Below are positions 23,601 to 34,327 of a DNA stretch of 64,000 nt, in pieces. The notes beneath the pieces are model-generated. The model did not search any database. It saw only the letters and a program-made list of their open reading frames with translations, and was not told the origin of the DNA. The position numbers and the translations under genes are program-made. Every line of letters starts with the position of its first letter. The first letter of the stretch is position 1. The DNA is from Tupaia tana (Eukaryota > Chordata > Mammalia > Scandentia > Tupaiidae): contig JAKSZU010000276.1 of NCBI GenBank assembly GCA_026018925.1, positions 1 to 64,000 of the forward strand, given 5' to 3'.

Positions 23601-25810
23601 ATAGAAGGCCAGAGGGGCTCCCCAGCACAATAGCTTTGCTTGCTGGAAGCTGAATTATGAGTAGAAAATCTTCATTTCGCATGTGCCCTGAAATATCTAG
23701 TTCCCAGTATCCATGTGGAATCTTCTCAGAGAATGGTTCAACTCTCCTGCCTGGGAGAAAGGAGCAGAAGGGCTTATTAACAAAACAAAAGATGGAGCTG
23801 AGAGCCAGAGAGAAATTCTACCTTTAAAAAAATCGTAAAAGGAAAAATTACCAAAAAAAAATGAGGACACAGGAGCAGAGTGAGACAGAGACCTCAGAGA
23901 CACAGAGACAGGGATAGAAGGCAAGAGGGGCTCCCTATGACACTAGCTTTGCTTTCTGGAGGCTGAATTATGAGTAGAAAATCTTCATTTCGCCTGTGCC
24001 CTGAAATATCTAGTTCCCAGTATCCATGTGGAACCTTCTCAGAGAATGGCTCAACTCTCCTTCCTGGGAGAAAGGAGCAGAAGGGCTTATTAACAAACAA
24101 AAGATGGAGCTGAGAGCCAGAGAGAAATTCTAGTTTTAAAAAAATCGGAAAAAGGAAAAATTACCAAAAAAAATGAGGAGACAGGAGCAGAGAGAGACAG
24201 AGACCTCAGAGACACAGAGACAGGGATAGAAGGCCAGAGGGGCTCCCTACCACACTAGCTTTGCTTGCTGGAGGCTGAATTATGAGTAGAAAATCTTCAT
24301 TTCGCCTGTGCCCTGAAATATCTAGTTCCCAGTATCCATGTGGAACCTTCTCAGAGAATGGCTCAACTCTCGTGCGTGGGAGAAAGGAGCAGAAGGGCTT
24401 ATTAAAAAAACAAAAGATGGAGCTGAGAGCCAGAGAGAAATTCTAAATTTAAAAAAATCGTAAAAAGGAAAAATTACCAAAAAAATTGAGGAGACAGGAG
24501 CACAGAGAGACAGAGACCTCAGAGACACAGAGACAGGGATAGAAGGCCAGAGGGGCTCCCCAGCACAATAGCTTTGCTTGCTGGAGGCTGAATTATGAGT
24601 AGAAAATCTTCATTTCGCATGTGCCCTGAAATATCTAGTTCCCAGTATCCATGTGGAATCTTCTCAGAGAATGGCTCAACTCTCCTGCCTGGGAGAAAGG
24701 AGCAGAAGGGCTTATTAACAAAACAAAAGATGGAGCTGAGAGCCAGAGAGAAATTCTACCTTTAAAAAAATCGTAAAAGGAAAAATTACCAAAAATAAAT
24801 GAGGACACAGGAGCAGAGTGAGACAGAGACCTCAGAGACACAGAGACAGGGATAGAAGGCCAGAGGGGCTCCCTATGACACTAGCTTTGCTTTCTGGAGG
24901 CTGAATTATGAGTAGAAAATCTTCATTTCGCCTGTGCCCTGAAATATCTAGTTCCCAGTATCCATGTGGAAACTTCTCAGAGAATGGCTCAACTCTCCTT
25001 CCTGGGAGAAAGGAGCAGAAGGGCTTATTAACAAACAAAAGATGGAGCTGAGAGCCAGAGAGAAATTCTAGTTTTAAAAAAATCGGAAAAAGGAAAAATT
25101 ACCAAAAAAAATGAGGAGACAGGAGCAGAGAGAGACAGAGACCTCAGAGACACAGAGACAGGGATAGAAGGCCAGAGGGGCTCCCTACCACACTAGCTTT
25201 GCTTGCTGGAGGCTGAATTATGAGTAGAAAATCTTCATTTCGCCTGTGCCCTGAAATATCTAGTTCCCAGTATCCATGTGGAATCTTCTCAGAGAATGGC
25301 TCAACTCTCCTGCCTGGGAGAAAGGAGCAGAAGGGCTTATTAAAATAACAAAAGATGGAGCTGAGAGGCAGAGAGAAATTCTACCTTTAAAAAAATCGTA
25401 AAAAGGAAAAATTACCAAAAAAAAATGAGGAGACAGGAGCAGAGAAAGACAGAGACCTCAGAGACACAGAGACAGGGATAGAAGGCCAGAGGGGCTCCCC
25501 AGCACAATAGCTTTGCTTGCTGGAGGGTGAATTATGAGTAGAAAATTTTCATTTCGCCTGTGGCCTGATATATCTAGTTCCCAGTATCCATGTGGAATCT
25601 TCTAAGAGAATGCCTCAACTCTCCTGCCTGGGAGAAAGGAGCAGAAGGGCTTATTAACAAAACAAAAGATGGAGCTGAGAGCCAGAGAGAAATTCTACAT
25701 TTAAAAAATCGTAAAAAGGAAAAATTACCAAAAAAAATGAAGAGACAGGAGCAGAGAGAGACAGAGACCTCAGAGACACAGAGACAGGGATAGAAGGCCA
25801 GAGGGGCTCC
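23601..25810. repeat. Locally rearranged stretch with a 3-monomer insertion
   Basis: Monomer starts are 23697, 24010, 24322, 24635, 24948, 25260 and 25574. Types 23697/24010 are repeated at 24635/24948 (offset 938 bp), and 24322 repeats type 23069 (offset 1253 bp). The order can be read as a-b-c-d (23069, 23382, 23697, 24010), then a/b-c-d, with the second b lost by recombination inside 24322. Monomer 25574 is a mosaic that leads into the right copy of the 15-monomer-offset duplication. Confidence 0.8.
24322..24634. repeat. Chimeric monomer (23069 type to 23382 type)
   Basis: Most of the unit is type 23069: GAACCTTC, CTCGTGCGTGGG, CTAAATTTAAAAA, AATTGAGGAG and GAGCACAGAG. The end is type 23382, with CCCCAGCACAATAGC at 24556 instead of CCATACTAGC. 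The switch lies between about 24502 and 24556. It explains why the b-type monomer is absent between 24322 and 24635. Confidence 0.75.
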
Positions 25811-25884
25811 CTACCAACTAGCTTTGCTTGCTGGAGGCTGAATTACGAGTAGAAAATCTTCATTTCGCCTGTGCCCTAAAATAT
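25574..25884. repeat. Mosaic monomer of at least two, perhaps three types
   Basis: The left part matches types 8372/15559/18690/29639 (preceding TGATATATC, and CTTCTAAGAG). The middle matches 21192 (CTACATTTAAAAAATCG, AATGAAGAG). The right end matches 20879 (CTACCAACTAGC, GAATTACGAG). The first switch lies between about 25604 and 25697. Gene conversion or two successive crossovers could explain it. Confidence 0.65.
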
Positions 25885-28291
25885 CTAGTTCCCAGTATCC
25901 CTGTGGAATCTTCTCAGAGAATGGCGCAACTCTCCTGCCTGGGAGAAAGGAGCAGAAGGGCTTATTAACAAAACAAAAGATGGAGCTGAGAGCCAGAGAG
26001 AAATTCTACATTTAAAAAATCGTAAAAAGGAAAAATTACCAAAAAAAATGAAGAGACAGGAGCAGAGAGAGACAGAGGCCTCAGAGGCACAGAGACAGCG
26101 ATAGAAGGCCAGAGGGGCTCCCTACCACTCTAGCTTTGCTTGCTGGAGGCTGAATTATGAGTAGAAAATCTTCATTTCGCCTGTGCCCTGAAATATCTAG
26201 TTCCCAGTATCCATGTGGAATCTTCTCAGAGAATGGCTCAACTCTCCTGCCTGGGAGAAAGGAGCAGAAGGGCTTATTAACAAAACAAAGATGGAGCTGA
26301 AAGCCAGAGAGAAATTCTGCCTTTAAAAAAATCGTAAAAATGAAAAATTACCAAAAAAAAATGAGGAGACAGGAGCAGAGAGAGACAGAGACCTCAGAGA
26401 CACAGAGACAGGGATAGAAGGACAGAGGGGCTCCCTACCACACTAGCTTTGCTTGCTGGAGGCTGAATTATAAGTAGAAAATCTTCATTTCGCCTGTGCC
26501 CTGAAATATCTAGTACCCAGTATCCATATGGAATCTTCTCAGAGAATGGCTCAACTCTCGTGCGTGGGACAAAGGAGCAGAAGGGCTTCTTAACAAAACA
26601 AAAGATGGAGCTGAGAGCCAGAGAGTAATTTTACCTTTAAAAACATCGTAAAAATGAAAAACTACCAAAAAAATGAGGAGACAGGAGCAGAGAGAGACAG
26701 AGACCTCAGAGACACAGATACAGGGATAGAAGGCAAGAGGGGTTCCCTACCACACTAGCATTGCTAGATGGAGGCTGAATTATGAGTAGAAAATCTTCAT
26801 TTCGCCTGTGCCCTGAAATATCTAGTTCCCAGTATCCATGTGGAATCTTCCTAGAGAATGGCTCAACTCTCCTGCCTGGGAGAAAGGAGCAGAAGGGCTT
26901 ATTAACAAAACAAAAGATGGAGCTGAGAGCCAGAGAGAAATTCTAGTTTTAAAAAAATCGTAAAAAGGCAAAATTACCAAAAAAAATGAGGAGACAGGAG
27001 CAGAGAGAGACAGAGACCTCAGAGACACAGAGACAGGGATAGAAGGCCAGAGGGGCTCCCTACCACACTAGCTTTGCTTGCTGGAGGCTGAATTATGAGT
27101 AGAAAATCTTCATTTCGCCTGTGCCCTGAAATATCTAGTTCCCAGTATCCATGTGGAATCTTCTCAGAGAATGGCTCAACTCTCCTGCCTGGGAGAAAGG
27201 AGCAGAAGGGCTTATTAAAAAAACAAAAGATGGAGCTGAGAGGCAGAGAGAAATTCTACCTTTAAAAAAATCGTAAAAAGGAAAAATTACCAAAATAAAT
27301 GAGGAGACAGGAGCAGAGAGAGACAGAGACCTCAGAGACACAGAGACAGGGATAGAAGGCCAGAGGGGCTCCCTACCACACTAGCTTTGCTTGCTGGAGG
27401 CTGAATTATGAGTAGAAAATCTTCATTTCGCCTGTGCCCTGAAATATCTAGTTCCCAGTATCCATGTGGAAACTTCTCAGAGAATGGCTCAACTCTCCTG
27501 CCTGGGAGAAAGGAGCAGAAGGGCTTATTAACAAAACAAAAGATGGAGCTGAGAGCCAGAGAGAAATTCTACCTTTAAAAAAATCGTAAAAGGAAAAATT
27601 ACCAAAAAAAATGAGGACACAGAATCAGAGACAGACAGAGACCTCAGAGACACAGAGACAGGGATAGAAGGTCAGAGGGGCTCCCTACCACACTAGCTTT
27701 GCTTGCTGGAGGCTGAATTATGAGTAGAAAATCTTCATTTCGCCTGTGCCCTGAAATATCTAGTTCCCAGTATCCATGTGGAACCTTCTCAGAGAATGGC
27801 TCAACTCTCGTGCGTGGGAGAAAGGAGCAGAAGGGCTTATTAAAAAAACAAAAGATGGAGCTGAGAGCCAGAGAGAAATTCTAAATTTAAAAAAATCGTA
27901 AAAAGGAAAAATTACCAAAAAAATTGAAGAGACAGGAGCACAGAGAGACAGAGACCTCAGAGACACAGAGACAGTGATAGAAGGCCAGAGGGGCTCCCTA
28001 CCATACTAGCTTTGCTTGCTGGAGGCTGAATTATGAGTAGAAAATCTTCATTTCTCCTGTGCCCTGAAATATCTAGTTCCCAGTATCCTTGAGGAATCTT
28101 CTAAGAGAATGGCTCAACTCTCCTGCCTGAGATAAAGGAGCAGAAGGGCTTATTAACAAAACAAAAGATGGAGCAGAGAGCCAGAGAGAAATTCTACCAT
28201 TAAAAAAATCGTAAAAAGGAAAAATTACCAAAAAAAAATGAGGAGACAGGAGCAGAGAGAGACAGAGACCTCAGAGACACAGAGACAGGGA
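25811..28291. repeat. 15-monomer-offset duplication, right copy (eight monomers)
   Basis: Monomer starts are 25885, 26197, 26510, 26822, 27135, 27448, 27760 and 28073. All eight types occur in the same order at 21192-23382. Differences seen include GGCGCAACTC near 25923, TTCCTAGAG near 26849 and TTGAAGAG near 27925. From about 27 kb the block also belongs to the long collinear stretch shared with 5.7-10.5 kb. Confidence 0.86.
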
Positions 28292-31200
28292 TAGAAGGCC
28301 AGAGAGGCTCCCTACCACACTAGCTTTGCTTGCTGTAGGCTGAATTATGAGTAGAAAATCTTCATTTCGCCTGTGCCCTGAAATATCTAGTTCCCATTAT
28401 CCATGTGGAATCTTCTCAGAGAATGGCTCAACTCTCCTGCCTGGGAGAAAGGAGCAAAAGGGCTTATTAACAAAACAAAAGATGGAGCTGAGAGCCAGAG
28501 AGATATTCTACCTTTAAAAAAATCATAAAAAGGAAAAATTACCAAAAAAAATTAAGAGACAGGAGCAGAGAGAGACAGAGACCTCAGAGACACAGGGACA
28601 GGGATAGAAGGCCAGAGGGGCTCCCTACCACACTAGCTTTGCTTGCTGGAGGCTGAATTATGAGTAGAAAATCTTCATTTCGCATGTGCCTTGAAATATC
28701 TAGTTCCCAGTATCCATGTGGAATCTTCTCAGAGAATGGCTCAACTCTCCTGCCTGGGAGAAAGGAGCAGAAGGGCTTATTAACAAAACAAAAGATGGAG
28801 CTGAGAGCCAGAGAGAAATTCTACCTTTAAAAAAATCGTAAAAGGAAAAATTACCAAAAAAAAATGAGGACACAGGAGCAGAGTGAGACAGAGACCTCAG
28901 AGACACAGAGACAGTGATAGAAGGCCAGAGGGGCTCCCTATGACACTAGCTTTGCTTTCTGGAGGCTGAATTATGAGTAGAAAATCTTCATTTCGCCTCT
29001 GCCCTGAAATATCTAGTTCCCAGTATCCATGTGGAACCTTCTCAGAGAATGGCTCAACTCTCCTGCCTGGGAGAAAGGAGCAGAAGGGCTTATTAACAAA
29101 CAAAAGATGGAGCTGAGGGCCAGAGAGAAATTCTAGTTTTAAAAAAATCGGAAAAAGGAAAAATTACCAAAAAAAATGAGGAGACAGGAGCAGAGAGAGA
29201 CAGAGACCTCAGAGACACAGAGACAGGGATAGAAGGCCAGAGGGGCTCCCTACCACACTAGCTTTGCTTGCTGGAGGCTGAATTATGAGTAGAAAATCTT
29301 CATTTCGCCTGTGCCCTGAAATATCTAGTTCCCAGTATCCATGTGGAATCTTCTCAGAGAATGGCTCAACTCTCCTGCCTGGGAGAAAGGAGCAGAAGGG
29401 CTTATTAAAATAACAAAAGATGGAGCTGAGAGGCAGAGAGAAATTCTACCTTTAAAAAAATCGTAAAAAGGAAAAATTACCAAAAAAAAATGAGGAGACA
29501 GGTGCAGAGAAAGACAGAGACCTCAGAGACACAGAGACAGGGATAGAAGGCCAGAGGGGCTCCCCAGCACACTAGCTTTGCTTGCTGGAGGCTGAATTAT
29601 GAGTAGAAAATTTTCATTTCGCCTGTGGCCTGATATATCTAGTTCCCAGTATCCATGTGGAATCTTCTAAGAGAATGGCTCAACTCTCCTGCCTGGGAGA
29701 AAGGAGCAGAAGGGCTTATTAACAAAACAAAAGATGGAGCTGAGAGCCAGAGAGAAATTCTAGTTTTCAAAAAATCGTAAAAAGGAAAAATTACCAAAAA
29801 TAAATGAGGAGACAGGAGCAGAGAGAGACAGAGACCTCAGAGACACAGAGACAGGGATAGAAGGCCAGAGGGGCTCCCAACCACACTAGCTTTGCTTGCT
29901 GGAGGCTGAATTATGAGTAGAAAATCTTCATTTCGCCTGTGCCCTGAAATATCTAGTACCCAGTATCCATATGGATCCTTCTCAGAGAATGGCTCAACTC
30001 TCCTGATGGGGAAAAAGGAGCAAAAGGGCTTATTAACAAAACAAAAGATGGAGCTGAGAGCCAGAGAGAAATTCTACCTTTAAAAAAATCGTAAAAAGGA
30101 AAAATTACCAAAAAAAAATAAGGAGACCGGAGAAGAGAGAGACAGAGTCCTCAGAGACACAGAGACAGGGATAGAAGGCCAGAGGGGCTCCCAACCACAC
30201 TAGCTTTGCTTGCTGGAGGCTGAATTATGAGTAGAAAATCTTCATTTCGCCTGTGTCCTGAAATATCTAGTTCCCAGTATCCATATGGAATCTTCTCAGA
30301 GAATGGCTCAACACTCCTGCCTGGGCGAAAGGAGCAGAAGGGCTTATTAACAAACAAAGATGGAGCTGAGAGCCAGAGAGAAATTCTAGTTTTAAAAAAA
30401 TCGTAAAAAGGCAAAATTACCAAAAAAAAAATGAGGAGACAGGAGCAGAGAGAGACAGAGACCTCAGAGACACAGAGACAGGGATAGAAGGCCAGAGGGG
30501 CTCCCTACCACACTAGCTTTGCTTGCTGGAGGCTGAATTATGAGTAGAAAATCTTCATTTCGCCTGTGCCCTGAAATATCTAGTTCCCAGTATCCATGTG
30601 GAATCTTCTCAGAGAATGGCTCCACTCTCCTGCCTAGGAGAAAGGAGCAGAAGGGCTTCTTAAAAAAACAAAAGATGGAGCTGAGAGGCAGAGAGAAATT
30701 CTACCTTTAAAAAAATCGTAAAAAGGAAAAACTACCAAAAAAAAATGGGGAGACAGGAGCAGAGAGAGACAGAGACCTCAGAGACACAGAGACAGGGATA
30801 GAAGGCCAGAGGGGCTCCCTACCACACTAGCTTTGCTTGCTGGAGGCTGAATTATGAGTAGAAAATCTTCATTTCGCCTGTGCCCTGAAATATCTAGTTC
30901 CCAGTATCCATGTGGAAACTTCTCAGAGAATGGCTCAACTCTCCTGCCTGGGAGAAAGGAGCAGAAGGGCTTATTAACAAAACAAAAGATGGAGCTGAGA
31001 GCCAGAGAGAAATTCTACCTTTAAAAAAATCATAAAAAGTAAAAATTACCGAAAAAAATGAAGAGACAGGAGCAGAGAGAGACAGAGACCTCAGAGACAC
31101 AGAGACAGCGATAGAAGGCCAGAGGGGATCCCTACCACACTAGCTTTGCTGCTGGAGGCTGAATTATGAGTAGAAAATCTTCATTTCGCCTGTGCCCTGA

Positions 31201-31758
31201 AGTATCTAGTTCCCAGTATCCATGTGGAATCTTCTCAGAGAATGGCTCAACTCTCCTGCTTGGGGAAAGGAGCAGAAGGGCTTATTAACAAAACAAAAGA
31301 TGGAGCTGAGAGCCAGAGAGAAATTCTATCTTTAAAAAAATCGTAAAAAGAAAAATTACAAAAAAAATGAAGAGACAGGAGCAGAGAGAGACAGAGACCT
31401 CAGAGACACAGAGACAGGGAAAGAAGGCCAGAGGGGCTCCCTACCACACTAGCTTTGCTTGCTGGCGGCTGAATTATGAGTAGAAAATCTTCATTTCGCC
31501 TGTGCCCTGAAATATCTAGTTCCCAGTATCCATGTGGAATCTTCTCAGAGAATGGCTCAACTCTCCTGCCTGGGAGAAAGGAGCAGAAGGGCTTATTAAC
31601 AAAACAAAAGATGGAGCTGAGAGCCAGAGAGAAATTCTAACTTTAAAAAAATCGTAAAAAGGAAAAATTACCAAAAAAAATGAGGAGACAGGAGCAGAGA
31701 GAGACAGAGACCTCAGAGACACAGAGACAGGGATAGAAGGCCAGAGGTGATCCCTACC
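26988..31758. repeat. 15-monomer collinear stretch, right member (partner 5720-10490)
   Basis: Monomer starts are 27135, 27448, 27760, 28073, 28387, 28700, 29013, 29325, 29639, 29953, 30267, 30580, 30894, 31206 and 31516. Differences from the left member are scattered substitutions, such as CTGCTTGGGG at 31257 for CTGCCTGGGG, and TCAAAAAATCG near 29767. After 31758 the next monomer is the GGTTTATT type instead of the CTCGTGCGTGGGAC type, ending the match. Confidence 0.87.
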
Positions 31759-31828
31759 ACACTAGCTTTGCTTGCTGGAGGCTGAATTATGAGTAGAAAA
31801 TCTTCATTTCGCCTGTGCCCTGAAATAT
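30580..31828. repeat. Recurring four-monomer cassette, occurrence 3
   Basis: Monomers are 30580, 30894, 31206 and 31516. The third has CTGCTTGGGGAAAGG and the fourth lacks the CTTCC variant (CTCCTGCCTGGG), so this occurrence is intermediate between the cassette and the 35267/35577 monomer pair. Confidence 0.8.
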
Positions 31829-33080
31829 CTAGTTCCCAGTATCCATGTGGAATCTTCTCAGAGAATGGCTCAACTCTCCTGCCTGGGAGAAAGGAGCAGA
31901 AGGGTTTATTAACAAAACAAAAGATGGAGCTGAGAGCCAGAGAGAAATTCTACCTTTAAAAAAATCTTAAAAGGGAAAAATTACCAAAAAAAAAATGAGG
32001 AGACAGAGCAGAGAGAGACAGAGACCTCAGAGACACAGAGACAGGGATAGAAGGCCAGAGGGGCTCCCTACCAACTAGCTTTGCTTGCTGGAGGCTGAAT
32101 TATGAGTAGAAAATCTTCATTTCGCCTGTGCCCTAAAATATCTAGGTCCCAGTATCCATGTGGAATCTTCTCAGAGAATGGCTCAACTCTCCTGCCTGGG
32201 AGAAAGGAGCAGAAGGGCTTATTAAAATAACAAAAGATGGAGCTGAGAGGCAGAGAGAAATTCTACCTTTAAAAAAATCGTAAAAAGGAAAAATTACCAA
32301 AAAAAAAATGAGGAGACAGGAGCAGAGAAAGACAGAGACCTCAGAGACACAGAGACAGGGATAGAAGGCCAGAGGGGCTCCCTAGCACACTAGCTTTGCT
32401 TGCTGGAGGCTGAATTATGAGTAGAAAATTTTCATTTCGCCTGTGGCCTGATATATCTAGTTCCCAGTATCCATGTGGAATCTTCTAAGAGAATGGCTCA
32501 ACTCTCCTGCCTGGGAGAAAGGAGCACAAGGGCTTATTAACAAAACAAAAGATGGAGCTGAGAGCCAGAGAGAAATTCTAGTTTTAAAAAAATCGTAAAA
32601 TGAAAAATTACCAAAAAAAAATGAGGAGACAGGAGCAGAGAGAGACAGAGACCTCAGAGACACAGAGACAGGGATAGAAGGCCAGAGGGGCTCCCTACCA
32701 CACTAGCTTTGCTTGCTGGAGGCTGAATTATGAGTAGAAAATCTTCATTTCGCCTGTGCCCTGAAATATCTAGTTCCCAGTATCCATATGGAATCTTCTC
32801 AGAGAATGGCTCAACACTCCTGCCTGGGAGAAAGGAGCAGAAGGGCTTATTAACAAACAAAAGATGGAGCTGAGAGCCAGAGAGAAATTCTAGTTTTAAA
32901 AAAATCGTAAAAAGGCAAAATTACAAAAAAAAATGAGGAGACAGGAGCAGAGAGAGACAGAGACCTCAGAGGCACAGAGACAGGGATAGAAGGCCAGAGG
33001 GGCTCCCTACCACACTAGCTTTGCTTGCTGGAGGCTGAATTATGAGTAGAAAATCTTCATTTCGCCTGTGCCCTGAAATA
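31190..33080. repeat. 13-monomer-offset match, left member (six monomers)
   Basis: Monomer starts 31206, 31516, 31829, 32142, 32457 and 32770 match 35267-36831 at 4060-4062 bp. The shared CTGCTTGGGGAAAGG (31257 and 35318) separates these from the CTGCCTGGGGAAAGG versions elsewhere. The match ends where monomer 33082 (GGCTCCACTC) is replaced by the junction monomer 37144. Confidence 0.8.
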
Positions 33081-33699
33081 TCTAGTTCCCAGTATCCATG
33101 TGGAATCTTCTCAGAGAATGGCTCCACTCTCCTGCCTGGGAGAAAGGAGCAGAAGGGCTTCTTAAAAAAACAAAAGATGGAGCTGAGAGGCAGAGAGAAA
33201 TTCTACTTTTAAAAAAATCGTAAAAAGGAAAAATTACCAAAAAAAAATGGGGAGACAGGAGCAGAGAGAGACAGAGACCTCAGAGACACAGAGACAGGGA
33301 TAGAAGGCCAGAGGGGCTCCCTACCACACTAGCTTTGCTTGCTGGAGGCTGAATTATGAGTAGAAAATCTTCATTTCGCCTGTGCCCTGAAATATCTAGT
33401 TCCCAGTATCCATGTGGAATCTTCTCAGAGAATGGCTCAACACTCCTGCCTGGGAGAAAGGAGCAGAAGGGCTTATTAACAAAACAAAAGATGGAGCTGA
33501 GAGCCAGAGAGAAATTCTACCTTTAAAAAAATCATAAAAGTAAAAATTACCGAAAAAAATGAAGAGACAGGAGCAGAGAGAGACAGAGACCTCAGAGACA
33601 CAGAGACAGCGATAGAAGGCCAGAGGGGCTCCCTACCACACTAGCTTTGCTGCTGGAGGCTGAATTATGAGTAGAAAATCTTCATTTCGCCTGTGCCCT
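31759..33699. repeat. Satellite monomers between collinear blocks
   Basis: Monomer starts are 31829, 32142, 32457, 32770, 33082 and 33396. The first four match 35890-36831 at 4060-4062 bp, with markers AATCTTAAAAGGG, CCCTAAAATATC, ATTAAAATAAC, the GTGGCCTGATATATC segment and GCAAAATTAC. The last two begin the recurring four-monomer cassette. Private features include CTAGGTCCC at 32142, GGAGCACAAGGG near 32522 and GACAGAGCAGAG near 32004. Confidence 0.82.
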
Positions 33700-34327
33700 G
33701 AAATATCTAGTTCCCAGTATCCATGTGGAATCTTCTCAGAGAATGGCTCAACTCTCCTGCCTGGGGAAAGGAGCAGAAGGGATTATTAACAAAAAAAAGA
33801 TGGAGCTGAGAGCCAGAGAGAAATTCTACCTTTAAAAAAATCGTAAAAAAAAATTACAAAAAAATTGAAGAGACAGGAGCAGAGAGAGATAGAGACCTCA
33901 GAGACACAGAGACAGGGAAAGAAGGCCAGAGGGGCTCCCTACCACACTAGCTTTCCTTGCTGGCGGCTGAATTGTGAGTAGAAAATCTTCATTTCGCCTG
34001 TGCCCTGAAATATCTAGTTCCCAGTATCCATGTGGAATCTTCTCAGAGAATGGCTCAACTCTCCTTCCTGGGAGAAAGGAGCAGAAGGGCTTATTAACAA
34101 AACAAAAGATGGAGCTGAGAGCCAGAGAGAAATTCTAACTTTAAAAAAATCGTAAAAAGGACATATTACCAAAAAAAAATGAGGAGACAGGAGCAGAGAG
34201 AGACAGAGACCTCAGAGACACAGAGACAGGGAGAGAAGGCCAGAGGTGCTCCCTACCACACTAGCTTTGCTTGCTGGAGGCTGAATTATGAGTAGAAAAT
34301 CTTCATTTCGCCTGTGCCCTGAAATAT
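33082..34327. repeat. Recurring four-monomer cassette, occurrence 4
   Basis: Monomers are 33082, 33396, 33707 and 34014. The second reads GAATCTTC with CAACACTCC rather than GAAACTTC but keeps the ATTACCG and TTTGCTGCTGG markers. The 33707-34014 interval is 307 bp, because of AAAAAAAAGATGG and a shortened A-run. The last two monomers were copied again to 37144 and 37451 by the 11-monomer duplication. Confidence 0.83.
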
